From positions 4,541,501-4,605,500 of the forward strand of contig NZ_CP126980.1 in the NCBI RefSeq assembly GCF_030252345.1: a stretch of DNA of 64,000 nucleotides. The letters are read 5' to 3'. The notes under the pieces are model-generated. The model was not told the origin of the DNA, did no database searches, and saw only the letters and a list, made by a program, of their open reading frames with translations. The translations under genes were made by a program, and so were the position numbers. The stretch is from Actinoplanes oblitus (GTDB lineage Bacteria; Actinomycetota; Actinomycetes; Mycobacteriales; Micromonosporaceae). Shown piece after piece: positions 16,295 to 24,737 of this stretch (position 1 is the first letter of the stretch; every line of letters begins with the position of its first letter).

Positions 16295-17293
16295 TCAGCG
16301 CTTGGCCGAGCCGGGTCGTGCCGGAACGGAACGCATCGTTAGCCCGAGGCTCGCATCGGCGTCCCGTCGGCGATCGACGTGGTCCAGCACTGTCGCCACA
16401 CAGTCCTCCAACGGTCGGGCCGTGTCGACGAGCAGGGCGTCCGGCCAGGGCGGGAATGCCGCGAGCCGGGCCCTCGCGTTCGGCCAGTCGCCGGCGTCGG
16501 CCCAGCCGGGGATGCCGCGCACCCGGGTCTCCACCCGCTCACGGTGCAGGGATTCGACGCCGCAAGCGCAGACCACCGGGACGAACGCGGCGCCGGCCGC
16601 TGACGCGAGGCTCGCCCAGCGTGCCCGTACGTCCGGGTCCTCGCTCGTCGTGTCGAGGATCGCCGACCGTCCGGCGGACAGCTCCCGATAGGCCAGTGTC
16701 GTCAGCAACTCGTCGCCGATGCTCATGATGTCGGTGCGGTGCCGCATCCCGAACGGGCTCAGCGCACCCAGCAGCCAGTCCAGCGCGAACACCGGCACGT
16801 CGAGCGCGGCCCCGACGCGCTCGGAGACGGTGCTCTTACCGCTGCCGGGTACCCCACCGAATACGATCAACGCCGCGCCGGACCCGGACGGCATCGGCAC
16901 GTCGGTGAAGTCCGCCGGCAGGCCGGGCGTGAGGTAGTCCGGAACCCAGCGCTGCGTGTGCGTCAGCGTGATCCGATGTGGCGCCTCGGGCTCGACCTCC
17001 ACGTGCGACACCCACAGGTCGTCGTCGCGGGTGCGGAAACGGGCCGTGGCCGCTGTCCCGTCCGCGTCGACACCGACGACGCGGATCGGCGCTAGCCCGG
17101 CCGCCCGGCTGTCGGTGATGTCCCGGAGTGCCGACGCGCCGCCTATCCGCGCCGCGAAGCCGGGGTCCAGGGCACCGGCGACGTCGACGTCGGCGGACCA
17201 CCGGCCGCTGAGTCCCTCGAGCAACCAGCGCAATCGCGTCAACGCCGGCGTGCCGGCCACCAGATCGTCCATGCGTCGATTCTCGACGGACAC
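16295..17293 (-). CDS. P-loop kinase-like ATPase with N-terminal lipid-pocket-like domain
   Basis: 332 aa. Residues ~20-130 look like a small ligand-binding domain (SGRWSADVDVAG, RWVPDYLTPG); residues ~140-310 hold a nucleotide kinase-like P-loop: Walker A GGVPGSGKST, a later DTTSEDPDVRARW segment and a lid with RERVETRVRGIPGW. This resembles the AAA/zeta-toxin-like small-molecule kinases fused to accessory domains. The substrate is unknown. A GTG at 17293 is used; an ATG seven codons later (17272) is an equally possible start. It stands alone. Confidence 0.7.
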   Translation of the reverse strand: MSVENRRMDDLVAGTPALTRLRWLLEGLSGRWSADVDVAGALDPGFAARIGGASALRDITDSRAAGLAPIRVVGVDADGTAATARFRTRDDDLWVSHVEVEPEAPHRITLTHTQRWVPDYLTPGLPADFTDVPMPSGSGAALIVFGGVPGSGKSTVSERVGAALDVPVFALDWLLGALSPFGMRHRTDIMSIGDELLTTLAYRELSAGRSAILDTTSEDPDVRARWASLASAAGAAFVPVVCACGVESLHRERVETRVRGIPGWADAGDWPNARARLAAFPPWPDALLVDTARPLEDCVATVLDHVDRRRDADASLGLTMRSVPARPGSAKR

Positions 17294-17789
17294 CGGGACC
17301 GTTCACCGTCCCGCGGGTTACGCGGAACGCGTATCGGCCCCCTGGACCTCGACCACCCGAGTGATCGGCGCATTCGGGAAACACCGAACAGGCGCGATCA
17401 CCAGCCACTCATCGAAGGAAGCGTGCTTGCTGATCACGAAATACTCACCGAAAACGCGACCTGAAATGGACCGCGAACCGACACAGAATTCGAAACTCAC
17501 GAACGTCTCGGCATGACGACTGATAAGCATCGATCGTGGCGCGACGGCGGTGAACGCTGTAGCAGCTCCAGAGTATTTCCGGAGCTACCTACACCCACGG
17601 CCAAGAGGGTTACCGTGGCGCTGGAGGCGAACATCTTTCGCCGCCAATTGCGGGGTCGCCACGTGTGTCTCCGGGCGCAAACAGCGGTGACGTCCGATTG
17701 CGGCGTCAATGCGCAGCCGTGACTGTTGGGCCGAAACCGGCGCTACCATTCCGTCGACCGCGACCAGGCAGGCCGATCGAAGGAGTGAC
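17294..17789. other. 496-bp region of lower GC, no supported gene
   Basis: The stretch 17380-17700 is clearly less GC-rich than its surroundings. A 70-codon frame on the minus strand (17318-17530) and a 69-codon frame on the plus strand (17516-17722) are open, but neither has a convincing RBS or domain. An AGGAG sequence at 17781-17785 belongs to the gene starting at 17790. Possible remnant DNA or long leader. Confidence 0.4.
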
Positions 17790-18410
17790 ATGACTTTCGA
17801 TGGATATGCCCACAGCTCGGCGCACCCGGAGCAAGCGAACCCCGATGAGTCGTCGGCCGGCATGAAGTCCGGTTCCGGCTCCGTAAGTGGGCCGGCAGCG
17901 GAGGAGCCGCAACCCGCGGCGCCGGGTTCCGAGGAGGCGCTCTGGTACCGGCAGGGACTGCTCAGCGATCTGCGGGACTGGATCGCCGCCCAGCCCGGCA
18001 TCACGACCAGTGGCTACGTCACCTCCGTCAACGACCCGGAGAACGGCTCCACCGTCCTCGTCTGGCACGGACCGGCCAACCGCATGCGGCAGCGGATCGT
18101 GGACGAGGCCCGCCGCCGGCACATCCCCCTCTCCATCCAGCAAAGCGAGTACCGCCCGGCTGCCCTGGAACGGGCCGTCGAACAGCTCATCGCCATCGGC
18201 TCGGGCACCGGCGTGTTCCAGAACTTCATGGTCAGCTCAATCGGAACCTTCGGCCTCGACCCCGCCTTCGACGGCGTCACCGTCTATGGCGACTACATCG
18301 ATCCGCCGGCCGAGGGCATCCCCGCCGCGGACAGCGCACTCGCGCGGGCGCTGACCGCCAGAACCGGCGTAGCGGTCGCTATCGAACACGGGCGGATCGA
18401 GCTGCTGTGA
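17790..18410 (+). CDS. Hypothetical protein
   Basis: 206 aa from an ATG at 17790 with AGGAG five bases upstream. Residues 1-50 are low-complexity and polar (S/G/P/E-rich), probably disordered. Residues 51-206 are a compact alpha/beta domain with GYVTSVNDPENGSTVLVWHG, then an arginine-rich helix (RMRQRIVDEARRR) and GRIELL at the C-terminus. The helix followed by 'IPLSIQQSEYRP' recalls small alpha/beta sandwich domains. No family is recognised and there is no operon partner: the next gene is convergent. Confidence 0.65.
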   Translation: MTFDGYAHSSAHPEQANPDESSAGMKSGSGSVSGPAAEEPQPAAPGSEEALWYRQGLLSDLRDWIAAQPGITTSGYVTSVNDPENGSTVLVWHGPANRMRQRIVDEARRRHIPLSIQQSEYRPAALERAVEQLIAIGSGTGVFQNFMVSSIGTFGLDPAFDGVTVYGDYIDPPAEGIPAADSALARALTARTGVAVAIEHGRIELL

Positions 18411-18445
18411 CGGTAGCGTCCGCCTCCCTCGTTTCCCGGCGGGGT

Positions 18446-20059
18446 TCAGTGGCGGAAGTTGCCGACCAGGGTACTCAGCTCACTGGAGAGGCGGGTCAGG
18501 TCGGTGGCGGCTTGCTGGGTGGAGCGGGCGCTGTCCGCGGTCGAGGTGGTGCCTTCGGCGACGCCGGAGACGGTGGCGGCAACGTCTCCGCTGTTGCCGG
18601 CGGTCTCGGCGACCGAGCGGCTCATCTCCTGGGTGGTGGCGGTCTGTTCCTCGACCGCTGAGGCGATGGTGGTGGTGTAGTCGCCGATCTGCTGGATCAC
18701 TTCGGTGATCTCGCTGATGGCGTCGGCGGCGGATCGGCTGGAGGCCTGGATCGCGTTGATCCGTGAGGTGATCTCCTCGGTGGCGCGGGCGGTCTGCTGG
18801 GACAGCTCCTTGACCTCACCGGCGACCACGGCGAAGCCCTTGCCCAGTTCGCCGGCCCGGGCGGCCTCGATGGTGGCGTTGAGCGCCAGCAGGTTGGTCT
18901 GCTCGGCGATGCTGGTGATGAGTTTGACCACCTCGCCGATCTCCGCGCTGGCGGTGCCGAGTTCAGCGACCTGTGCCGTGGTGCGCTCGGCGACGGCTAT
19001 GCCGCGATGCGCCACTTCGGCTGCCTGTCCTGCGCTGTTGGCGATCTCGGCGATCGAGGCGGACATCTGTTCCGCCCCGGCGGCGATCGTCTGCACGCCG
19101 CTGTTGACCTCCTCCGAGGCGCGTGACGCCGTGGCCGCGCGGGCGGCGGTGTCCGCCGCCCCGGCCTGCAGTTGGGAGCTCACCGTCGACAGCTGTCCGG
19201 AGGCGTCCGCCAGGGTGACCGCGGAACCGCCGATCGTGGCGATCGTCTGGCGAATCCTCGCCAACGCGGTGTCGAGGGCCTGGGCCATCCGGCCGACCTC
19301 GTCACGGCTGGCGATCGCCGCGGTGCGCGTCAGGTCACCGTCCGCCATTCCCGACAACACGCTGCTGACCTCTCGCAGCGGCCGCACGATCCGGGCCACC
19401 GTGTACGCCGCGACGACCGCGCCGAGCAACACGCCGGCCAGCAGCACGACGATCAGCAGGGTACGAGCGCTGCGGTATTGGCTGCTGGCGTCGGCGATCC
19501 GCCGGTCGGCATCCGCCTGCTCGGCGTCGAACGCGGTCTGCAGATCGTCCATCGCCTCGGTCACCATCGGCGTCAGGGTGCTGGCGGCCTGCTCCTCGAA
19601 CGACTTGAAGTCATTGGCGCGGGCGGCCGGGATCTGTTTCTCGTCACGCAGGCTGGTGTACTGCTGCCACACCTTGCTGAACGCGTCGAACGCGGCGGGG
19701 TCGGCGGCGTCCGGGCGGTACGCGGCTGCCGCTGTGGTCACCGCCTCGTCGGCCGCCTTCAACTTGGCGACTGCCGCGTCCTTGTCCGACAGCAGAGCCA
19801 CATCGCGGGTGGCCACTCGCACACTGAGCGCGGCGGCGCGGACCTCCGACAGCTGACCCAGTGGACGCAGGTTCTTCTCGACGATCGTCTGGGTGCTGTC
19901 GTAGACGCCGGCCAGACTGCTGACCGCGAGCACCCCCGCGATGATCGCTGCGGCGGCGACCACCCCGACCGCCGAGAAGATCTTCGCGCCGACCGGGAGA
20001 TCGGCGAACCACCGGACGATCGGATTCCTGTCCCGCTGCACCATCATGGCCTCGGCCAT
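18446..20059 (-). CDS. Methyl-accepting chemotaxis protein
   Basis: 537 aa from ATG 20059, chosen over an in-frame ATG at 20155 because GGAGGA lies just upstream. Topology: TM1 (about 23-45), extracellular four-helix sensor (~46-195, KNLRPLGQLSEVRAAALSVR), TM2 (~198-220), HAMP (VRPLREVSSVLSGMADGDLT), then the signalling domain with the hairpin tip SIAEQTNLLALNATIEAARAGE. It relays an unknown signal to CheA/CheW. No che genes are in the window. It implies a motile stage, for example zoospores in Actinoplanes-type organisms. Confidence 0.93.
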   Translation of the reverse strand: MAEAMMVQRDRNPIVRWFADLPVGAKIFSAVGVVAAAAIIAGVLAVSSLAGVYDSTQTIVEKNLRPLGQLSEVRAAALSVRVATRDVALLSDKDAAVAKLKAADEAVTTAAAAYRPDAADPAAFDAFSKVWQQYTSLRDEKQIPAARANDFKSFEEQAASTLTPMVTEAMDDLQTAFDAEQADADRRIADASSQYRSARTLLIVVLLAGVLLGAVVAAYTVARIVRPLREVSSVLSGMADGDLTRTAAIASRDEVGRMAQALDTALARIRQTIATIGGSAVTLADASGQLSTVSSQLQAGAADTAARAATASRASEEVNSGVQTIAAGAEQMSASIAEIANSAGQAAEVAHRGIAVAERTTAQVAELGTASAEIGEVVKLITSIAEQTNLLALNATIEAARAGELGKGFAVVAGEVKELSQQTARATEEITSRINAIQASSRSAADAISEITEVIQQIGDYTTTIASAVEEQTATTQEMSRSVAETAGNSGDVAATVSGVAEGTTSTADSARSTQQAATDLTRLSSELSTLVGNFRH

Positions 20060-20295
20060 CGATATGGTCCTCCAGCTCCGGGGCCGCGGCTGCCCCCGCC
20101 ACCCACCACCGTTCTCATCGACCGTCTCCGCGACATGCTTAGCCGACGACATCACAACGGCTCAGGTAGCCGCGTTCTCCGCCGATAAGGCGAACAGCCG
20201 GCACCGATGACGAACCGGCCGGTGACCTCTGCCCAGGTCGCCGGCCCGGCACTATTTCGGTGGCGCGTGGCGAGCGACTCGGCACACTGGGGGCC

Positions 20296-20883
20296 ATGCG
20301 GCAGACCGAAGACGTGATGTGGACTTTCCGGCGGGTGACCAGCGGCGACTTCGCGTTGCTCGCTCGCTGGCTGTCCCGGCCGCACGTCGCGCGGTGGTGG
20401 AACCACGAGTGGTCGGCCGAGGCGGTGGACCGTGACTTCGGGCCGTCGGCACGCGGCGACGAGCCGAACCAGGACTGGCTGGCGCTGCTCGCCGGCCGCC
20501 CGGTCGGGTTGTTCCAGCGCTGCTGGTGGACCGACTATCCGGAGTACCTGGCCGAGATGACGCCGGTGTATCCACCGCCGCCCGGTGCCGTCAGCATCGA
20601 CTACCTCATCGGTGAGCCGGAGGACACCGGGCGTGGCCTGGGCACGTCGATGATCGCGGCGTTCGTCGCACGGACCTGGGCGGATCTGCCCGGGGCGTCG
20701 TGCGTGCTGGTGCCGGTCGCGGCGGCGAACCGGGCGTCGTGGCGGGCCCTGCGGCGGGCCGGGTTCGTCACGGTCGCCGAGGGCGAGCTGGAACCGGACA
20801 ACCCGATCGACGATCGCCGGCACCTGGTGCTGCGCCGCGACCGGCCCGGTCCGGGCGGCGAGGCGCCGTCAGGTCGGGCGTAG
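20296..20883 (+). CDS. GNAT acetyltransferase
   Basis: 195 aa. The order of GNAT elements is visible: N-terminal strand MWTFRRVTSGDFALLARWL, the segment PHVARWWN typical of the AAC(6')/siderophore-type acetyltransferases, SIDYLIGEPEDTGRGLGTSM (acetyl-CoA-binding loop, G-x-G-L-G-T) and NRASWRALRRAGF near the C-terminus. Possible roles are acylation of an aminoglycoside-like or siderophore amine; the substrate is not deducible. The ATG at 20296 is used; an ATG seven codons later is the alternative. It overlaps the convergent downstream gene by 15 bp. Confidence 0.85.
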   Translation: MRQTEDVMWTFRRVTSGDFALLARWLSRPHVARWWNHEWSAEAVDRDFGPSARGDEPNQDWLALLAGRPVGLFQRCWWTDYPEYLAEMTPVYPPPPGAVSIDYLIGEPEDTGRGLGTSMIAAFVARTWADLPGASCVLVPVAAANRASWRALRRAGFVTVAEGELEPDNPIDDRRHLVLRRDRPGPGGEAPSGRA

Positions 20884-21768
20884 GCCGGCCTGCAGCCAGG
20901 CCCGGCCGGTGCTGTCGACACCGGCGCCGACCATGCCGTGCCGCCACCTGCCGTCGTCGGGACCGGCGGACAGGGCCGCGTACAGCTGGCGGGACGCCGC
21001 CGGGTGGTCGACAGTGTCCGTCGTGCGCAGCACGGCCGCACGGGCCGCGGCGTCGCAGGCCCACACGGTTTTGGCGATCGCGAAACAGGTCAGTGCCACC
21101 GGCGTGCCGGCCGGCGCCAGCACCAGGCTCAGCCCGCACGGCCAGGGGTACCCGACCAGCCCGCCGACCAGGCCGACCAGCCGGGAGCCGTCGCCGACCA
21201 GGGCCGCGGCCGAGGTCAGCGCCGTCCACGTGGGATCCAGCGCCCGGGCGTACAGCTCGACCGAGCCGTCGTCGTTGAGCCCCGCCATGCGCCAGGTCAG
21301 GCCGCCCACGCGCGAGTCCAGCTCCGCGGCGGCAGCGGACCACGGCCCGGCCGGGACCCGGCCGTCCGGCAACTCCAGGTAGATCTTGCGGTGGCGTACG
21401 CCGTCGAGCTGCCGCCACCCCAGCCAGGCCCCCCACAGCAGCCGATGCTCCCGCTGTGCCAGCAGCCACGGACCGGCGTCCACGGCGGAGCCGGCCACGC
21501 GCCGGGCCAGCCGCAGCCGATCCGCCTCGGGCGTCTCCGGTCCCGCCACCTCGCAGGTCCACCGCACGGCGGCGTCCCGGGAGGCCCAGGCCAGCTCGAC
21601 CGGGTAGCCGGTCCCGGTCAGCCGGCTCGATCGCCACGCCACCTCCGGCCAGACCGAGCCGGCGAGCGGGCGCAGCGCGTCGGTCAGCGCGTGCTCGGCG
21701 GTGTCGGCATCCGCGGCCCGGCTGGCCCGGAGCCGGTCGAACGCGCGGCGCAGGGCAGCGGTGCTCAT
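20869..21768 (-). CDS. Last gene of the neprosin/giant-protein operon, unknown function
   Basis: 299 aa; its ATG overlaps the stop of the 982-aa protein (ATGA), so it belongs to the eight-gene operon. No signal peptide. It has alternating helices and strands: RLTGTGYPVELAWAS, CEVAGPETPEADRLRLARR, HRKIYLELPDGRVPAG, SVELYARALDPTW and CGLSLVLAPAG. The spacing of paired strands and helices vaguely recalls ABBA-type barrels of about 300 aa, but key residues cannot be assigned and this is only a thought. I do not recognise the family. It overlaps the convergent GNAT gene by 15 bp. Confidence 0.7.
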   Translation of the reverse strand: MSTAALRRAFDRLRASRAADADTAEHALTDALRPLAGSVWPEVAWRSSRLTGTGYPVELAWASRDAAVRWTCEVAGPETPEADRLRLARRVAGSAVDAGPWLLAQREHRLLWGAWLGWRQLDGVRHRKIYLELPDGRVPAGPWSAAAAELDSRVGGLTWRMAGLNDDGSVELYARALDPTWTALTSAAALVGDGSRLVGLVGGLVGYPWPCGLSLVLAPAGTPVALTCFAIAKTVWACDAAARAAVLRTTDTVDHPAASRQLYAALSAGPDDGRWRHGMVGAGVDSTGRAWLQAGLRPT

Positions 21769-24713
21769 CGGATCGGGATCACCTCCTCGCTGGTGGTCAG
21801 ATAGGCGTGCTGGTCGAACCGGGCCGGCCCGACGAAGGTGAACCGGACCCGGTACTCGCGCCGGTTCGAGTCGCGCAGCGCGATGCGCAGGCGCAGCGGC
21901 TCGGTCGACGCGCCGGGCAGCTCACGGCGCAGGGTGCGGCGGTACTCGTGGACGTCGTCGAGGTACTCGACGTCGATGAGGACGCGGTCCACCCCGGCGG
22001 CCGGGAACGCGGGCACCAGGACCAGTTCCAGGGCGCCGGTGAAGAGGTCGTCGACGCGGACCAGGGAGAGGTCCACCGGGACCGGCTCGGTCCGGTCGAC
22101 GGTGCCGTCGGTGAGCGTCTGCACCAGGCTCATCGACACCGCCCGGTCCGCCGGTGCGGGCAACGCCCCGCGCAGCCGCCACACCTGCGCCGGGGTGTCG
22201 CGCCGCAGCGTGACCAGGTGGCGCAGCTCGCGGTCGCCGTAGCCGGTCGCGGTGAGCCGTACGTCGATCGAGGCGACCACGTCCCAGTCGATGTCGCCCG
22301 GCTCGATGCCGATGGTCCGCAGGTCGAGGTGCTCGTACGGGTTGATCACGACGTCCCGGTCGGTGGAGCCGGGCAGGGGGATCGAGTAGCGCAGCGCGTC
22401 GCCCTCCCAGCCGGCGGTGCCGTCGAAGGTGAGGTCCAGGCGCGCGTCGTAGCTGAGAGTCAGCCGGTCGTCCAGGAACGTCGTGAACGTCTGCGGTGCG
22501 GTCTGCTGCGGGGTGAACACCAGGTCGCTGTGGCGCGCGTGGCCCGGCGGACCGTAGTCGATGGACAGGTGCGCCTCGGTGAGCCCGAGGTCGCCGACCT
22601 GGCCCGGCATCCGCGCGGTGACCTGGAGTTTCTGGAAGAACTCATGGTTGAGGTCGATCAGGGTGACGACCTTCTCGGCCGCGCCCAGATCGGCGGCGAG
22701 GAGCCCGATGAAACCCTGCGGGGCCAGCGTACGGCGGACCGCCTCGCTGCGCTGGTAGCGCAGGACCAGGTCGCGGCGTTCCTCCTGCCGGACCACGCGG
22801 AGCTTGAAGGCGGCCAGGGTGGGCAGGGCACCGGGCTTGTTGTCGGTCGTGTCGGCTCGCTCGTCGCCCGGCTTGGGTTTCGTGTCGGCCGGGTTCGGCT
22901 GGGGCTTCGGGTTCGGCTCCGCGTCCGGGCCGGGGGCCGGACTGGGCGTCGCCGCCCGTTGCAGGGTTCCGGTCCACGCCGGACCGGCCACCGGGCCGTG
23001 CACCTGGACCTGGGCCACCCGGTTGTCCGGGTCGCCGCCGAACGGCTGGTGAGCGCCCGGCCGGGCGGCGGCGACGGTGTCGCCCCGGGCCTCCCGCACC
23101 ACCGGGTCGCCGCCCGCCCGCCGGACGAGCGCCTCGGCCACCTCCAACCGGCGGCGGGACAGGCGCAGGTTGTACGCGGCGCGCGCCTGATCGTTCTCGG
23201 GCAGGGTGTGCTCGTGGCTGGCGTACCCGCGGATCTCCACCCGCCGGGGCGCGGGCAGGCCGGCGATCCACCGGGTGAGCCGGTCGGCGCCCAGCTCCGG
23301 CCCGGTCCAGGCGCCGTCGCCGGCCGGCTGCTGAAGGCCCGTGGCGGACCGGAACCGCGGATCGGTGGTGGTGTTCTCCACGTAGGCCCGGAACTCCGTG
23401 CCGGGTGGCTGGGTCGACCAGCCGTTCTCGGCCGGCTTGTCCATGTCGAAGTAGAGGCAGAAGATCTCGCCGGTGCCGGCCGCGGGCCAGCCGACCTCCA
23501 CCGGTACGGACTCGCCCGGGGCGACCGTCCGGGTCACCGTGCCGTCGGCGGTCAGCGGTACGTCCTGCCCGGCCATCCGGACGTGCGCCCCGGCGCCGGT
23601 GATGCGCAGCGTCTCGGTGGTGCCGGTGCTCGCCGGCACGTGGGTGACCGAGAATCCGGCGGGCAGCGAGCCGGTGTCCGCCCGCAGCACGGCGGCCGGC
23701 GGTGCCGCCGGGCTCGCGGGCGGGGTCGGCCCGCCCGGCGGCGTGGTCGTCTCGCCCGGAGGTTTGCCGCCGGGTGGGGTCGTACCGCCGGGTGGGGTCG
23801 TGCCGCCGGGAGGAGTTGTGCCGCCGGGAGGAGTTGTGCCGCCGGGAGGAGTCGTGCCGCCCGGCGGAGTCGTGCCGCCGGGCGAGGTTGTGCCGCCGCC
23901 CGGCTTGCCGGGCGCCAGGGTGGGCTTGAACCAGTCACCCAGCAGGTGGTCGGTGAAGAGTTGCAGCGCCCATTTCTCCTGCTCCTTCTCGTCCGCCTCG
24001 TCGGTGAACTTGTGCACCTCGATGCTGATCGCGCCCTGGGCCGTCAGCCACTCCAGCGCCGCCTCCAGCCCCGCCTTGAAGTACATGTACTGGCCTTCCA
24101 GGCTGGCGCTCAGCGCCGCGTAGACCTGCTCCAGGTGGGCGGTGATCGTCACGTCCAGGGCCGGGCGCTGTGCCAGGTACTCCACGCAGTAGACCAGCCC
24201 GACCGGGGTCAGCCCCCGCTCCAGGGCCTGCTCCATGATGACCGCGCCGTCCTGGCTGAGCACCAGGTTGAACGCCGCCCGGTTGGCCGCGTCCATGGTG
24301 GGCGTCGCCGACCCGAGGATCTTCTCGGTCGCGTGGAACGTGCCCTCCGGCGCCGCCGTCCCGCCCGCACCCTGCAGGTCCAGCGCGATGCACTGCACCG
24401 TGCCGTTCTCGAACGGCGGCGGCGCCAGCGTGATCGGCAGCTCGACGCCCGGCTCGCCGCTCACCCGGGCCTCGATCCTGCTGAGCGTCGCCCTGGGCAG
24501 CTCCAGCGTGCTCTCGAACATCATGTAGCCGCCGCCCTCCCGCACCCCGCCGGCGTCCGCGGGGCGATAGGTCAGCAGCGACAACGCCGACGTGCCGTCG
24601 GCGCGGTGGGCCAGCGCCACCCGGCCCGGCAGGTACCAGAACCGGCTCTTGTCGGCGTGGTCACGGCAGACGGTGATCCCGTCGACCACCAGCGGTCGTT
24701 CCAAGCTCAGCAT
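21765..24713 (-). CDS. Giant beta-rich protein with internal OmpA-like domain
   Basis: 982 aa, no signal peptide. Residues 1-200 match the two paralogues encoded just upstream: RFWYLPG (24-30), a GG-x-x-x-FE strand, then NRAAFNLVLSQDG and VGLVYCVEYLAQRPALDVTI (144-190). A PPGGTT linker (270-335) leads to a central OmpA-like domain (about 484-580): RRVEIRGYASHEH, NLRLSRRRLEVAEALV and a final DNRVAQVQV agree with the peptidoglycan-binding OmpA C-terminal pattern. A second Pro/Lys linker is followed by the shared PQG module (671-673) and beta-sandwich repeats to the end. An OmpA-like domain in a protein without an export signal is odd. Function unknown; probably a structural or assembly protein. 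Confidence 0.8.
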   Translation of the reverse strand: MLSLERPLVVDGITVCRDHADKSRFWYLPGRVALAHRADGTSALSLLTYRPADAGGVREGGGYMMFESTLELPRATLSRIEARVSGEPGVELPITLAPPPFENGTVQCIALDLQGAGGTAAPEGTFHATEKILGSATPTMDAANRAAFNLVLSQDGAVIMEQALERGLTPVGLVYCVEYLAQRPALDVTITAHLEQVYAALSASLEGQYMYFKAGLEAALEWLTAQGAISIEVHKFTDEADEKEQEKWALQLFTDHLLGDWFKPTLAPGKPGGGTTSPGGTTPPGGTTPPGGTTPPGGTTPPGGTTPPGGTTPPGGKPPGETTTPPGGPTPPASPAAPPAAVLRADTGSLPAGFSVTHVPASTGTTETLRITGAGAHVRMAGQDVPLTADGTVTRTVAPGESVPVEVGWPAAGTGEIFCLYFDMDKPAENGWSTQPPGTEFRAYVENTTTDPRFRSATGLQQPAGDGAWTGPELGADRLTRWIAGLPAPRRVEIRGYASHEHTLPENDQARAAYNLRLSRRRLEVAEALVRRAGGDPVVREARGDTVAAARPGAHQPFGGDPDNRVAQVQVHGPVAGPAWTGTLQRAATPSPAPGPDAEPNPKPQPNPADTKPKPGDERADTTDNKPGALPTLAAFKLRVVRQEERRDLVLRYQRSEAVRRTLAPQGFIGLLAADLGAAEKVVTLIDLNHEFFQKLQVTARMPGQVGDLGLTEAHLSIDYGPPGHARHSDLVFTPQQTAPQTFTTFLDDRLTLSYDARLDLTFDGTAGWEGDALRYSIPLPGSTDRDVVINPYEHLDLRTIGIEPGDIDWDVVASIDVRLTATGYGDRELRHLVTLRRDTPAQVWRLRGALPAPADRAVSMSLVQTLTDGTVDRTEPVPVDLSLVRVDDLFTGALELVLVPAFPAAGVDRVLIDVEYLDDVHEYRRTLRRELPGASTEPLRLRIALRDSNRREYRVRFTFVGPARFDQHAYLTTSEEVIPIR
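23764..23893 (-). repeat. 18-bp tandem array coding PPGGTT
   Basis: About seven 18-bp units with few substitutions encode a PPGGTT linker in the 982-aa protein. High identity between adjacent units suggests recent slippage, so length may vary between strains without breaking the frame. Confidence 0.85.
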
Positions 24714-24737
24714 GATCGTCTCCGAGGTGGCGGGCGG

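Noticed and set aside
17318..17530. 70-codon minus-strand ORF
   Set aside because: No RBS, no recognisable domain, and it lies in a low-GC gap; kept only as part of the unassigned region.
23764..23893. CRISPR-like direct repeats
   Set aside because: Units of 18 bp are contiguous, without spacers, and code for PPGGTT in frame.
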